The notes below the pieces were generated by a model. It did not search any database. It was not told where the DNA came from and saw only the letters and a list, made by a program, of their open reading frames with translations. Positions 6,866 through 17,400 of a stretch of DNA of 64,000 nucleotides are shown piece after piece; position 1 is the stretch's first letter, and each line of letters begins with the position of its first letter. The DNA is from Flavobacterium psychrophilum (lineage in GTDB: Bacteria > Bacteroidota > Bacteroidia > Flavobacteriales > Flavobacteriaceae): positions 1 to 64,000 of the forward strand of contig CAMAWT010000011.1 of the NCBI GenBank assembly GCA_945862065.1, read 5' to 3'. The translations under genes and the position numbers were made by a program.

Positions 6866-9637
6866 TTAGAAGTTGTATCTCATAGTGAAATTCCAAGTTC
6901 TACCAAATCCGAAGAATACTTGGTTTGCATTTGCAACACCGTCATAAGTTCTTCCTAATTGAGTATATGTTTGTCCGCCTGTTGCTATGTCGTCAGCAAA
7001 GATGTTTGTTCTTGATTCAGCGATATATACTTCATCAAGAACGTTGTTGATGTTTAATCTAAAGTCTAATGATTTCGTTTTGTCTTTACCCAACAACCAT
7101 TTGTATGAAACACCAGCATCCATTAAACCATAAGAAGGCAATTCTAACGTTCCTTTGTTTACAGCAGCTGTTTGTCTTGTTGGGTCTAAACTCGCGTATA
7201 ATTTATCGTAGAATCTATAGTTAGCATCTACATTAAATCTTTTAACAATTTCATATGAAGCTCCAAAAGAAGCAGTCATTTGAGCAACGTCACCAACTCT
7301 AGTTCCATCAACATAATAAGTAGTAGTAGTACCACCAGAGATATTATTGTTGTTTACATCAAATCTAGTTCCTGTAATGTTGTTTTGATAAACCCATTTA
7401 CCTAATGAGAACATACCGTTTACTCTTAATTTGTTAGTAATTTTTGCATTACCATCAAATTCTACACCTGAGTGAACTTGTGTAATTCCTGCAAAGTCAT
7501 AATATCCACCTGGGTTATCAACTGCAGCATCGTTAGATCTTTGGTATCTATCTTTCCAAGTTGTGTGATATACGTTTACGTTAGCATTGAATTTAGATGA
7601 ACGGAAACCGTAACCAGCTTCAAGACCTAATACTTTCTCATTAGTTAAATTACTATTTACAATAGATCTGTTGTTAGGATATACTGCATTAAAGAAAGGT
7701 TGTTTTGAGTAGTAACCTGCATTTACAAAAACATTATGGTTTTCGTTAATGTTATAATTAGCACCCCCTTTAACATTTCCTCCTAAAAGGTTTTTGTAAT
7801 CTGTAGAAGCTAATGGGTTTGAAGAAGTATATAAGAAATAATCTTCTCTTTTGAATCCTTGTTGAGATACAGACCCTTGTACAAACGCTGTTAAGTTATC
7901 TGTTGCATACTCTAATTGCGTAAATGCTCCATACCAATTAACCAATCCGTCATTGTTGTAGTTAATTTTTTGCTCTTGGTAATCCAAACTGAAGAAAGGA
8001 TTTAAATGAGGCTCTGCAGCATATACAAAATTTAATACTCTTACTGGATTGTTAACATCATTAGTATCTCTGTAGTTTGTAGCACCTAAAAGATCTGTTA
8101 ATACTTGGTAGTGAATACCTCTGTAAGTTCTTGCATCAATACCAAAATCTAACGTCAATTTATCTGTTAATTTTTTGTTTAAATTAATTACACCACCATA
8201 CCAGTCGTGAGAGTTAATAGAAGCAATTTTTGAAATACCGTTTGTTAGGTTGTTTGCAGTTGAAGAACTGTTTTGGTAAGCTCCACCTGTTAAAGCTCTT
8301 GTAGAATTTCCTGTAGTTCCAGGAATAGTAACCGTTTGGCCTGAGTTCCAAGATTGAATTAAATCAACATTGATTGATCCGTTAGGTCTTCTTAAGTTGT
8401 CAGCGAAAAATCTATTTCCTCTAACTGCTCCAGCTCCATTAGAACCTCCTCCTCGTCCCCATGAACCATAGGCAACAGCAGATAATTTTGTTGTTGAGTT
8501 GAATTTATAATCCCAATTTAATGAAGCAATTGGTTTGTGGTAGAAGTTAGTTCTAAAACTGTACTCATCTCCGTTTAATGTTCCCCAATCTGAATTATAT
8601 CTTCTATTTACTTCTCCACCATTGTATTGTTGGTATTGCGCAATAGTTGGCGCAGCAGATCTTTGGTTGTGCCATTGTGGTGCACCTGTGATTGTAAATT
8701 GAATATCACTTTTTGGGCTAAATTCGTAACCAAATCCAATAAAGTAGTTTCCTGCTTCAAATTTAGTTCCGTCAACATAACCATCACCTCTAGTTTGGCT
8801 TAATAAAATAGATGTAGATAATCCATTTTTCATTTTACCAGTAGAGTAAGTAGCTAATGTTTTAATGTAATTGTCATTTGCTAAACCAACCGCAACATTT
8901 CCACCTTCTTTTATATCAGAAGTTCTTGTCAAAACATTGATTGTTCCTCCAACTGAAGAAATAGCTAATTTAGAAGAACCTAAACCTCTTTGAACTTGAA
9001 TTGCAGAAGTTACGTCAGACAATCCTGCCCAGTTACTCCAATAAACAGCACTGTTTTCCATGTCATTAACTGGAACTCCGTTTATCATTACCGCAATATT
9101 TCTTTGGTCAAAACCACGAATGTTTACTCTAGAATCTCCAAAACCTCCACCTGCTTTAGTAGCATACACAGAAGGTGTATTAGCTAAAATTTCAGGAAAT
9201 TCTTGGTTACCAAGTTTTGCTTGAATTTCAGAAGCTTTAACTGTAGATACTGCAACCGGTGTTTTTCTGTCTTTAGCAACGTCAACAACCGTACTTTTTA
9301 CAACAACTTCTTCTAAACTATTTGCGTTTGAAGTCAATACAATTGAACCTAAGTCAACTGTTTTTCCGTTTGCAACACTGAAATTAATTGTTTTAGCATC
9401 AAATCCAACGTAAGAAATCACTAATTGCCCTGAAGCTGATGTAACATTTAAAGTAAATTTACCGTCCATGTCAGTTGCAGCAGCAGTTTTAGCCCCTTTT
9501 ACAGAAACTGTAGCTCCTGGAAGTGACCCTTTCAATTCAGAATCAATAACAGTACCTGTTACTTTTCCTTGAGAAAACACAACAGATACCATCATCAATA
9601 GTACCGCCGTGAATGACCATTTTTTAAAATTTTTCAT
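6866..9637 (-). CDS. TonB-dependent outer-membrane receptor
   Basis: 923 residues. A signal peptide ends near residue 22 (VVFSQ). Residues about 24-110 form a carboxypeptidase-regulatory-like beta-sandwich (GTVIDSELKGSLPGATVSVK, DGKFTL), typical of Bacteroidota receptors. The plug domain spans about 120-235 (VRGF-like NIRGFDQRNIAVMINGVPV, GGTINVLTR). The remaining ~680 residues are the barrel and end in the aromatic TMRYNF. It imports a ligand using TonB energy. No SusD partner is adjacent, so it is not a SusC/D pair; siderophore/iron or another small ligand is possible. Monocistronic with a strong terminator. Confidence 0.93.
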   Translation of the reverse strand: MKNFKKWSFTAVLLMMVSVVFSQGKVTGTVIDSELKGSLPGATVSVKGAKTAAATDMDGKFTLNVTSASGQLVISYVGFDAKTINFSVANGKTVDLGSIVLTSNANSLEEVVVKSTVVDVAKDRKTPVAVSTVKASEIQAKLGNQEFPEILANTPSVYATKAGGGFGDSRVNIRGFDQRNIAVMINGVPVNDMENSAVYWSNWAGLSDVTSAIQVQRGLGSSKLAISSVGGTINVLTRTSDIKEGGNVAVGLANDNYIKTLATYSTGKMKNGLSTSILLSQTRGDGYVDGTKFEAGNYFIGFGYEFSPKSDIQFTITGAPQWHNQRSAAPTIAQYQQYNGGEVNRRYNSDWGTLNGDEYSFRTNFYHKPIASLNWDYKFNSTTKLSAVAYGSWGRGGGSNGAGAVRGNRFFADNLRRPNGSINVDLIQSWNSGQTVTIPGTTGNSTRALTGGAYQNSSSTANNLTNGISKIASINSHDWYGGVINLNKKLTDKLTLDFGIDARTYRGIHYQVLTDLLGATNYRDTNDVNNPVRVLNFVYAAEPHLNPFFSLDYQEQKINYNNDGLVNWYGAFTQLEYATDNLTAFVQGSVSQQGFKREDYFLYTSSNPLASTDYKNLLGGNVKGGANYNINENHNVFVNAGYYSKQPFFNAVYPNNRSIVNSNLTNEKVLGLEAGYGFRSSKFNANVNVYHTTWKDRYQRSNDAAVDNPGGYYDFAGITQVHSGVEFDGNAKITNKLRVNGMFSLGKWVYQNNITGTRFDVNNNNISGGTTTTYYVDGTRVGDVAQMTASFGASYEIVKRFNVDANYRFYDKLYASLDPTRQTAAVNKGTLELPSYGLMDAGVSYKWLLGKDKTKSLDFRLNINNVLDEVYIAESRTNIFADDIATGGQTYTQLGRTYDGVANANQVFFGFGRTWNFTMRYNF

Positions 9638-9844
9638 AGATTTGTTTTAGTTAAAATTTTATGCAAAATTGGGGCTTTTATTTTTTTCTATTGTTAAGAA
9701 AACATTATTAAAAAAATCGGCTGAATAATCATCAATTTATTTAGAAATCAATAGAAAATTATTAAATGAATTTTAATGATTTCCTATTGTTTTTGGTTTG
9801 CTATTAAAAAAATCGATACGTTTATAAAATTAATACCCTATCCT

Positions 9845-11488
9845 TTATTTATTTTTCAAAAAATGATGTAACAAAAAAGTTGTAGAGCTATCATGATTTG
9901 AAACGATTTGACTTTGAATATCTGTTAAGATTGAATTTGCTAATTGTTTTCCTAACTCAACTCCCCATTGGTCAAAGCTAAAAATATTCCAAATGATGCC
10001 TTGAACAAAGATTTTGTGTTCATACATAGCGATTAATGATCCTAATGTTTCTGGTGTTAACGAATCAATTAAAATCGTATTGGTAGGTTTGTTTCCTTCA
10101 AAAACTTTAAATGGTTTTAAATAATCTGATTTTGATGAATCTATATTTTGTTTTTTGAATTCCTCTTGAACTTGTTGGGCTGTTTTACCATTTAATAATG
10201 CTTCTGTTTGGGCAAAAAAGTTTGACATCAATTTGTTATGATGATCAACGTCTTTATATAAAGAATGAACAAAACCAATAAAATCGGTTGGTATTAATTT
10301 TGTTCCTTGATGAATTAACTGAAAAAAGGCATGTTGTGAATTGGTTCCTGGTTCGCCCCAAATAATGGTTCCTGTTTGATAATTCACTTTATTTCCATCT
10401 CTACTAATGCTTTTTCCATTACTTTCCATAATTCCTTGTTGCAAATAAGGCGCAAGCTTTTGTAAATATTGAGTGTACGGAATCAATGCTTCACTTTCTG
10501 CTTCAAAAAAATTATTATACCAAACACTGATTAATGCCAATACAACCGGGATGTTTTTTTCAAAAGGTTCCGATTTAAAATGTTCGTCCATTTTATGAGC
10601 TCCTGATAACATCGAATTGAAATTATCATAACCCACAGCTAAACAAATAGAAAGTCCAACAGCAGACCATAACGAAAAACGACCCCCTACCCAATCCCAC
10701 ATCGGGAAGATATTTGAAGCGTCAATCCCAAATTCTGTAACTTTTTGAATGTTTGTTGAAACGGCTACGAAATGTTTCGAAACATCTGATTGAGTCGCCG
10801 ATTTTAAAAACCATTTACGAATAGTCTCAGAATTGGACAAGGTTTCTTGTGTTGTAAATGTTTTAGAAACAATAACAAAAAGCGTCGTTTCTGGATTTAT
10901 TTTTTTAATTACTTCATTTACATGATCACCATCTACATTAGACACAAAATGAACATTTAAATGATTTTTGTAAAATTGTAAGGCTTCAACTACCATTGCC
11001 GGACCAAGATCTGAACCTCCAATGCCAATATTTACTATGTCTGTAAAAGTTTTGCCTGTAAACCCTTTTCGAGATCCGTTGATGATTTCATTTGAAAACA
11101 ATTCCATGTTTTTCTTTACAGCATGTATTTCTGGAATTATATTAACTCCTTCTACCAAAACGGTTGTGTTTTCAGGTGATCTCAATGCTGTGTGCAAAAC
11201 AGCTCTTTGTTCGGTTTGATTTATTATTGCACCAGAAAAATAGTCTTGAATAGCATTTGGTAAATCAACTTGGTTTGCTAATGCTACTAATAGTTCAAGG
11301 GTTTCTTGTGTGATATTATTTTTGGAATAATCTATTAGAAATGAACCCCAATGAATATTAAATTTTGATGCTCGATTTGGGTCAGTTAAAAACATTTCTT
11401 TGATAGAATTGTTTTGCATGTCTTGAAAATGATTTTCTAATGCCGACCAAGCTGCAGTTGTAGTGGGGTTTGTAGTTTTAAGTGCCAT
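9845..11488 (-). CDS. pgi: glucose-6-phosphate isomerase
   Basis: 547 residues, the expected length for the long bacterial form. Family signatures are visible: [14 protein letters not shown] (phosphate-binding SIS region), [11 protein letters not shown], the PGI signature [19 protein letters not shown] (about 268-286), MESNGKS and the C-terminal [15 protein letters not shown] block. It interconverts glucose-6-phosphate and fructose-6-phosphate in glycolysis and gluconeogenesis. It stands alone between the TonB receptor and the PorE-like gene. A TAAATTTG box lies 20 bp upstream of the ATG. Confidence 0.97.
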   Translation of the reverse strand: MALKTTNPTTTAAWSALENHFQDMQNNSIKEMFLTDPNRASKFNIHWGSFLIDYSKNNITQETLELLVALANQVDLPNAIQDYFSGAIINQTEQRAVLHTALRSPENTTVLVEGVNIIPEIHAVKKNMELFSNEIINGSRKGFTGKTFTDIVNIGIGGSDLGPAMVVEALQFYKNHLNVHFVSNVDGDHVNEVIKKINPETTLFVIVSKTFTTQETLSNSETIRKWFLKSATQSDVSKHFVAVSTNIQKVTEFGIDASNIFPMWDWVGGRFSLWSAVGLSICLAVGYDNFNSMLSGAHKMDEHFKSEPFEKNIPVVLALISVWYNNFFEAESEALIPYTQYLQKLAPYLQQGIMESNGKSISRDGNKVNYQTGTIIWGEPGTNSQHAFFQLIHQGTKLIPTDFIGFVHSLYKDVDHHNKLMSNFFAQTEALLNGKTAQQVQEEFKKQNIDSSKSDYLKPFKVFEGNKPTNTILIDSLTPETLGSLIAMYEHKIFVQGIIWNIFSFDQWGVELGKQLANSILTDIQSQIVSNHDSSTTFLLHHFLKNK

Positions 11489-11507
11489 AATTAAAATATT
11501 GATGAGG

Positions 11508-11515
11508 CAAATTTA
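11508..11515 (-). promoter_or_regulatory. putative -7 box of pgi
   Basis: TAAATTTG on the minus strand, a perfect TAnnTTTG match 20 bp before the pgi ATG. I see no convincing -33 TTG at the usual distance. Confidence 0.35.
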
Positions 11516-11593
11516 CAATTATTATTGAATTACATTTCATTAAAAGAAATATACACGTAATAAAAGCAATTCGTCTGTTATTAGTCAAAATAA

Positions 11594-11619
11594 AAAAACC
11601 GAGCAGATGCTCGGTTTTT
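11594..11619 (-). terminator. rho-independent terminator after the PorE-like gene
   Basis: A perfect 12-bp stem (AAAAACCGAGCA with TGCTCGGTTTTT, two-base loop core) lies about 20 bp beyond the stop of the OmpA-family gene. A T-run follows on the minus strand. Confidence 0.85.
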
Positions 11620-11640
11620 AGGTATTTAATAAACTGTTCT

Positions 11641-13506
11641 TTATTTCACAAGTAAAAATTCTGAACGTCTGTTTTGTGCATGTTCGTCTTCAGTACATTT
11701 ATCACAAGCAATTTTTGGCTCTGTTTCTCCAAAACCTTTACCTGTAATTCTTGATGCATCAATTCCTTTAGAAATAATGTATTGTACGGTAGATTGTGCT
11801 CTTCGTTCTGATAAATCTAAGTTATAATTATCGTCGCCTCGCTTATCTGTATGCGATTTTGCGAAAACTACAAGTTTATCATTCTCCTTCATAACTTGTA
11901 CTAACTTATCAAGTTCAAAAGCTCCTTGTTGAGTAATATTGCTTTTATTAAACTCAAAATAAATTGGATTTAATATAATTTCTGTTGGTGTAATAATTAC
12001 TTCAATTGGTTGAAGCGGTGCAGCAACTTTAGTTTCTGGACCTTTACTTTTTGCTACAGCAAATGAATTTCCTTCAAATCCATCTTTTGATGCTTGAATT
12101 TTATAATCTTTATCGCACTCAACTTTGTATTTTACTTCACCTTGTGCATTTGAGGTTTCTGTTGCAATAACGTTGTTTTTATCATCTAAAATTGAAACTG
12201 TAGCACTTGCTAAAACCTCTCCTGTTTTTGCGTTTGTAACAATAGTTAACACTTCAACTGCACAGATAGGAGTTGCACTAAAAATATCGTCATTTCCATC
12301 TCTATTTGAAGATAAAAAACCGATGTTTTTAGCTTTGTTAAATGTGAAACCAAAATCATCTTTTTCAGTGTTCACAGGTTTTCCGATATTTACCGCTTCA
12401 CTACCATTTGATAAATCAACTTGATACACATCTAATCCTCCAAGTCCTTGTTTCCCTGAAGAAGCAAAAAACAATGTTTTGTTATCATCTGAAATAAATG
12501 GAAAGCTCTCGTTACCTTCTGTATTTATTTTTGACCCTAGATTTTCTGGTGTTCCAAAATCACCATTGGCATCTACAGCAACTTTCCAAACATCTATACC
12601 TCCAATACTTCCTGGCATATTTGATGAAAAGTAAAGTGTTTTCCCATCTCTACTAATGCTAGGATTGCTAGTAGAATAGGTACTGCTATTAAATGGTAAG
12701 CTCACAATATTAGACCAAACATCTCCAGTTTTTGTTGCCTTATATAGGTTGTTTTTTCCTAATCGCAAATTATTCGTCTTGTCCTTTTCGTAAACTTTCT
12801 CTCTAAAACTGTCACTAGAAAAATACATTGTATTTCCATCAGATGTAATAGTTACAGGCCCATCGTGAAATTTGGAATTTAATTGATTGATAGGAATCGC
12901 TTCAGAAAACGTTCCTGATTCTGCACGAATAGATTTGTAAACATCCAAATAGGGTTCATTGTTCCAACCATAACTCTTTTTAGAATCATTTTTGGCTGAA
13001 GTGAAATATAATGTTTCATCATACAACACGGCTCCAAATTCAGATTTATCAGAATTTATGTCTAATTTTTGAATGGTATACGAAGGGGTTTTACCCATTA
13101 ATTTAGGGACATAGTTTGGGTTTTGCTTAAACTCTTTTGTTCTCATATCATTAGGAGACATCTTTGCAAACTTTGCCATTTGTATGTTTGCCTCTTCATA
13201 TTTTCCGTTTACTTTAAGCATTTGTGCATATCTGTAATATGTTTCTGCATCTTGATTGGATTCTGTTGCTTTGGCATAATTTGCAATCGCCTCTGTTGTA
13301 TTAAACATATTATAATTAGCATCTGCTATTTGTTTATATACATATCCATCAGCTTTACCATCATCAACAAGTTTTTGATACTCCTTTAATGCTTTTACAT
13401 ATTCATATCGACTGAATAATTTGTCGGCATCTTTAGTGTCTTTATTTTGTGCTACAATAGATAAACTAAAGGCTAAAAGACTAAGTGCTATATATAGGTT
13501 TTTCAT
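11641..13506 (-). CDS. PorE-like OmpA-family protein (TPR, PD40 propeller, CRD, OmpA domain)
   Basis: 621 residues in the domain order of the type IX secretion lipoprotein PorE. A signal peptide ends near residue 19 (SIVAQ; no lipobox Cys). TPR-like repeats lie at about 22-115, six or so PD40 beta-propeller blades at about 150-400 (YFTSA, MYFSSDS, TLYFSSNMPG, TLFFASSGKQG), a carboxypeptidase-regulatory-like domain at about 415-490, and an OmpA-type peptidoglycan-binding domain at about 510-620 (YFEFNKSNIT, SHTDKRGDDNYNLDLSERRA, GFGETEP, NRRSEF). It probably anchors the PorP-like partner and surface protein to peptidoglycan. It follows the PorP/SprF gene by 17 bp. This is likely a paralog serving the adjacent adhesin and not necessarily the core T9SS subunit. 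Confidence 0.88.
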   Translation of the reverse strand: MKNLYIALSLLAFSLSIVAQNKDTKDADKLFSRYEYVKALKEYQKLVDDGKADGYVYKQIADANYNMFNTTEAIANYAKATESNQDAETYYRYAQMLKVNGKYEEANIQMAKFAKMSPNDMRTKEFKQNPNYVPKLMGKTPSYTIQKLDINSDKSEFGAVLYDETLYFTSAKNDSKKSYGWNNEPYLDVYKSIRAESGTFSEAIPINQLNSKFHDGPVTITSDGNTMYFSSDSFREKVYEKDKTNNLRLGKNNLYKATKTGDVWSNIVSLPFNSSTYSTSNPSISRDGKTLYFSSNMPGSIGGIDVWKVAVDANGDFGTPENLGSKINTEGNESFPFISDDNKTLFFASSGKQGLGGLDVYQVDLSNGSEAVNIGKPVNTEKDDFGFTFNKAKNIGFLSSNRDGNDDIFSATPICAVEVLTIVTNAKTGEVLASATVSILDDKNNVIATETSNAQGEVKYKVECDKDYKIQASKDGFEGNSFAVAKSKGPETKVAAPLQPIEVIITPTEIILNPIYFEFNKSNITQQGAFELDKLVQVMKENDKLVVFAKSHTDKRGDDNYNLDLSERRAQSTVQYIISKGIDASRITGKGFGETEPKIACDKCTEDEHAQNRRSEFLLVK

Positions 13507-13523
13507 TTTTACTATCTTTTATG

Positions 13524-14447
13524 TTAGAAATATCTAGGTGATTGTGATACTTTTCTTGGGAAATTCAAATTAAATAATAGGATGATTTCGTGAGAAGAAG
13601 GTGTTGTTACTTTTAAATCAGAAACAATGTGATCATAAGCGTATCCTATTTTTAAATTAGGATTGATGGCATAATTTACCATGGCTCCAAATGAATCGCT
13701 TAAACGATAAGATGCTCCTATTTCGAAGGTATCATTTATCAAGAAATTAGAAGACAAATCAAATGATGTCGGTGCATTAAAAGCAGATTTAACCATAAAA
13801 AACGGTTTGAATTTTAAGGTTGGATTTACATCAAATACATATCCTCCTGTAAAAAAGTAATGTGTTGTTTCTGACCCAAAAGTTCTTCCATTAAAGTCAA
13901 GATGTTTTGAATTCATAATGTTTGGTACGGAAAGCGCTACATAATATTTATCGGTATAATAAAATACACCCGTTCCAAGATTAAAATAGGTATTGCTAGT
14001 GTTTTCCTGAAATGCTGGATCATTTGGATCTGGAACATTACCGTTTCCAATATCATCAAAAAGACCTACATGATGAAAAGTCGCTCCTCCTTTAAGTCCG
14101 AAGGCTAATTTACTTTCTCCGCCTAAATCCAAAGTGTACGAAAAATCTGCATACACATTTTTTTCTTCAACTGGACCTATTTTATCTGTTATTGCAGACA
14201 AACCTAATCCTACATTTTTACCAACTGGACTGTGAATGAAGAACGTTCCTGTAGTAGGAGCATCTTCAATTTCAATCCATTGTTTTCTGTATAATAATCC
14301 TCCAGACAAATTGTCTTTTGAACCGGCATATGCAGGATTCACCACACTCATATTATACATATATTGTGTATAATGAGGATCTTGTTGTGCGTTTACATCA
14401 ATAATTGCAAAAAGAGCAACTAAAGCTAAAATATATATATTTTTCAT
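13524..14447 (-). CDS. PorP/SprF family type IX secretion membrane protein
   Basis: 307 residues. A signal peptide (MKNIYILALVALFAII, cleavage after VNAQ) is followed by the family hallmark QQDPHYTQYMYNMSVVNPAYAG. The rest is a predicted outer-membrane beta-barrel of alternating strands. The family assists outer-membrane export and attachment of proteins with type-B T9SS C-terminal domains; SprF does this for the SprB adhesin. Here it lies between the 2051-residue gliding-CTD protein (23 bp upstream) and the PorE-like protein, so it is most likely the dedicated partner of that adhesin. Confidence 0.92.
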   Translation of the reverse strand: MKNIYILALVALFAIIDVNAQQDPHYTQYMYNMSVVNPAYAGSKDNLSGGLLYRKQWIEIEDAPTTGTFFIHSPVGKNVGLGLSAITDKIGPVEEKNVYADFSYTLDLGGESKLAFGLKGGATFHHVGLFDDIGNGNVPDPNDPAFQENTSNTYFNLGTGVFYYTDKYYVALSVPNIMNSKHLDFNGRTFGSETTHYFFTGGYVFDVNPTLKFKPFFMVKSAFNAPTSFDLSSNFLINDTFEIGASYRLSDSFGAMVNYAINPNLKIGYAYDHIVSDLKVTTPSSHEIILLFNLNFPRKVSQSPRYF

Positions 14448-14470
14448 TGTTTTATGTTTTATTTGCTAAA

Positions 14471-17400
14471 CTATTTTTCTCTATTAATGTAAATCCAACC
14501 TGTTTTTGTTTCACTATCTGAAAAATAAACTACATAATAATAGGTTCCATCAGGTAATTCATCACCTTTATCAGATTGTCCAAACCATTCATCTTGATAA
14601 TTAGATTTACTGTAAACTTTTAAACCATAACGGTTAAAAATTTCTAATTTACTTACATTAAATCCAGACAAATCAAAATTATCATTCAAGCCATCCCCTG
14701 CTCCTATTCCTTTTGGAGAAATTCCTTTTTGAATAGAACAGCCATTTACTAGTAAATCTACTGTTGTTGTTTGTGCACAAAGGGTAACGGTTGGTGTAAA
14801 GACATAACTTGCCGGTCCAGAAATACTTGTGTTTACAGTAGCTGGAAGCCATGTTCCAGAAACATTATTATCAGATAATGTTGGTAGAGGCATTACTGCT
14901 TGACCAACACAATATTCTGGCACTATAGAAAACGATGCAAGTGTATTTGGAACAACTGTTACCGTTACTGATTGGGTAGATGCTTGTGAACAGCCATTTA
15001 ATAATATGTTGCTTAATGAAACAGTTGAATTAGATGTTGGCGCAGTTACAGTAATAGTGTTCTGACCCGTTGCGCCTAATGCCAATTGTTGATTAGCTCC
15101 TGTTCCAATAGAATACGTAACATTTGAGTTTGCTGTTCCGGTTACCGTGAAAACGGCATTTAAACCAGCACATATTGGTGACACTGAACTAAAATTAGTT
15201 ATTGACGGTGTTGGTTTTACAACAATTGTTGCGGTATTTGTCAATAATCTAGTACACGCATTTATACTAATTGACGCCACTGCTAAATTGACTGTAGCTG
15301 AAGGCGTATTTGAAGTAATAACTCCTGTTCCAGTAGCACTCAAGGTTAATTGCTGTGAAGCACCACCATTGATAGAATAAGCAATTATTCCGTTTGGTAA
15401 TCCAGTTACATTGAAAACAGCGTCACTTCCTGTACAAATTTCTGTAACATTTGTAATAGTTGGATCAAATAAAACAGGCGAAACCGATACCGTTAATGAC
15501 TGAGTTGAAGGTAATGCACATCCATTTAAATCAACATTGCTTAAAGAAACCGATGTATTGGCAGTTACTGCATTTACTGTAATTGTGTTTTGCCCAGTAG
15601 CACCTAATGCCAATTGTTGGTTTGAACCTGATCCAATTGTGTAAGTTACATTACTGTTTGGTGTTCCAGATACTGTAAAGATTGCATTGTCTCCGGCACA
15701 TAAAGGTGAGTTAGACACAAAATTAGTAATTGAAGGAACCGGTTTTACCACTATAGATGCTGTATTTGTAAGCGTTCTATTACAATTAGTAAGATTTAAA
15801 TTACTAAAAGCTAGATTTACCGTGTTTGTTGGTGCAGTAATAGTAATTGTTCCTAAACCAGAACCATTCAATGTTATTGTTTGGACTGCACCGCCATCAA
15901 TAGTATAAGAAATAGTTGCGTTTGGTAATCCACTTACGTTAAATACCGCATCACTTCCAGCACAAATTTCTGAAACATTAGTAATAACTGGGTCAGTCAG
16001 AACTGGAGTAACATTAATTGTACTTGTTTTAATTGCTGGTGCATCGCATCCTGGAGCATTAAAACTATATTGCGCTCCGTCAACAAAAATATTTCCATTA
16101 ATTCTTGTAATCGTAATGGTGTTGGTATTAATAGTTGGTGTAAATGTTATGTGTTGTATTACAGCATTTGGTCCAGGATTAAGAACGTTATTAAATACAG
16201 TTGGTGGAGCCGTACTTCCGTCGCTAATGTTTACACTTCCTGCAGTATTTGAACGAGCAATACTTATAGTCATGTTTGTTCCTGCTAGTATCTCATCATC
16301 AAATGTCAAAGTCATTGATGAACTTGTACTATTAATTGTAGCACAATTAGTAGCTGATGCCGTAGAGCCCACTGCAGAAATTGCACCAACTGCGTTAGTT
16401 GGATTTACACCTCCTGTTACTGTTATTGCGTTTCCAGATGTTGGAATCACTGGAGCAGTTATATAAGTAGTATTCACGGTTGTTGATGTCGTTAAACCTG
16501 GTAATGTTATGGTAGCTTGACCTGCATTATTTAATGCAACTGTTTGATTTGTACCACCATTAACATTATACGAAACGGTAGTGTCTGGAGATCCTGTTAA
16601 AGTAAATACACCATCTTCTCCATTACATATAGTAGCAACCGATGTTAAATCAGATAATGAAACTCCAGCAGTAACATTCAAACAAACTTGTTTAGAATAA
16701 GTACATCCAAAATCATCTGTCATATTATAGGTATAACAACGCTGACCAACTGTTGTTGGAGTTACAGTAATTGTTTGACCATTTGTTGCTGTAATTTCAG
16801 GATTTGGTGTCCAGTTTGTATTTGATACTACCGGTGTAAATTGATAATTTGTTGGTAAAATTGAACTTACAAAATCAATTGTCCAGTCAAAAATATAACC
16901 ATTATCAACATTTAAATTATCTGTTACTAATAAAGACCAGTTACCATTAAGTGGGCTTCCAATCAATCCTGCAAAAGACTGAACAGGCGCATAGTTTCCT
17001 GCAACAACTGAGTTTCCTGCAGGAGTACCACAAGTTGATGTTGTTCCATTAACAAGTAATGTTGTTGCGGTTGGAGTAAAACAGTAATTTCTGCCTGTTC
17101 CTGGTCCAACAGCTGGATCATCTAAAGGACATCCTAAATAAGTTCCTCCACCTCCGGGATATTGTTTTAAAATAATGGATTGTCCTGTTGGGCTGATTAA
17201 TCTTAATTCTAAATCTCCTAAATAAGAATGTTCCATGTTAATACAAACAGAGGAAATTTGACTTGCCGCAGTTAAAGTTGTTCCAAAAGGGAAACAATCA
17301 ACTGGAACTTGAGATTGGTATGAATTTCCTGCACCGTCTGGTAAGAACGTAGTTCCACTTACTGGTGGTGCACAATCTTTAAAGAAAGGTTTAGTCACAA

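Noticed and set aside
16116..16466. 116-codon plus-strand frame inside the giant adhesin gene
   Set aside because: Antisense shadow of a long repetitive gene with biased codons.
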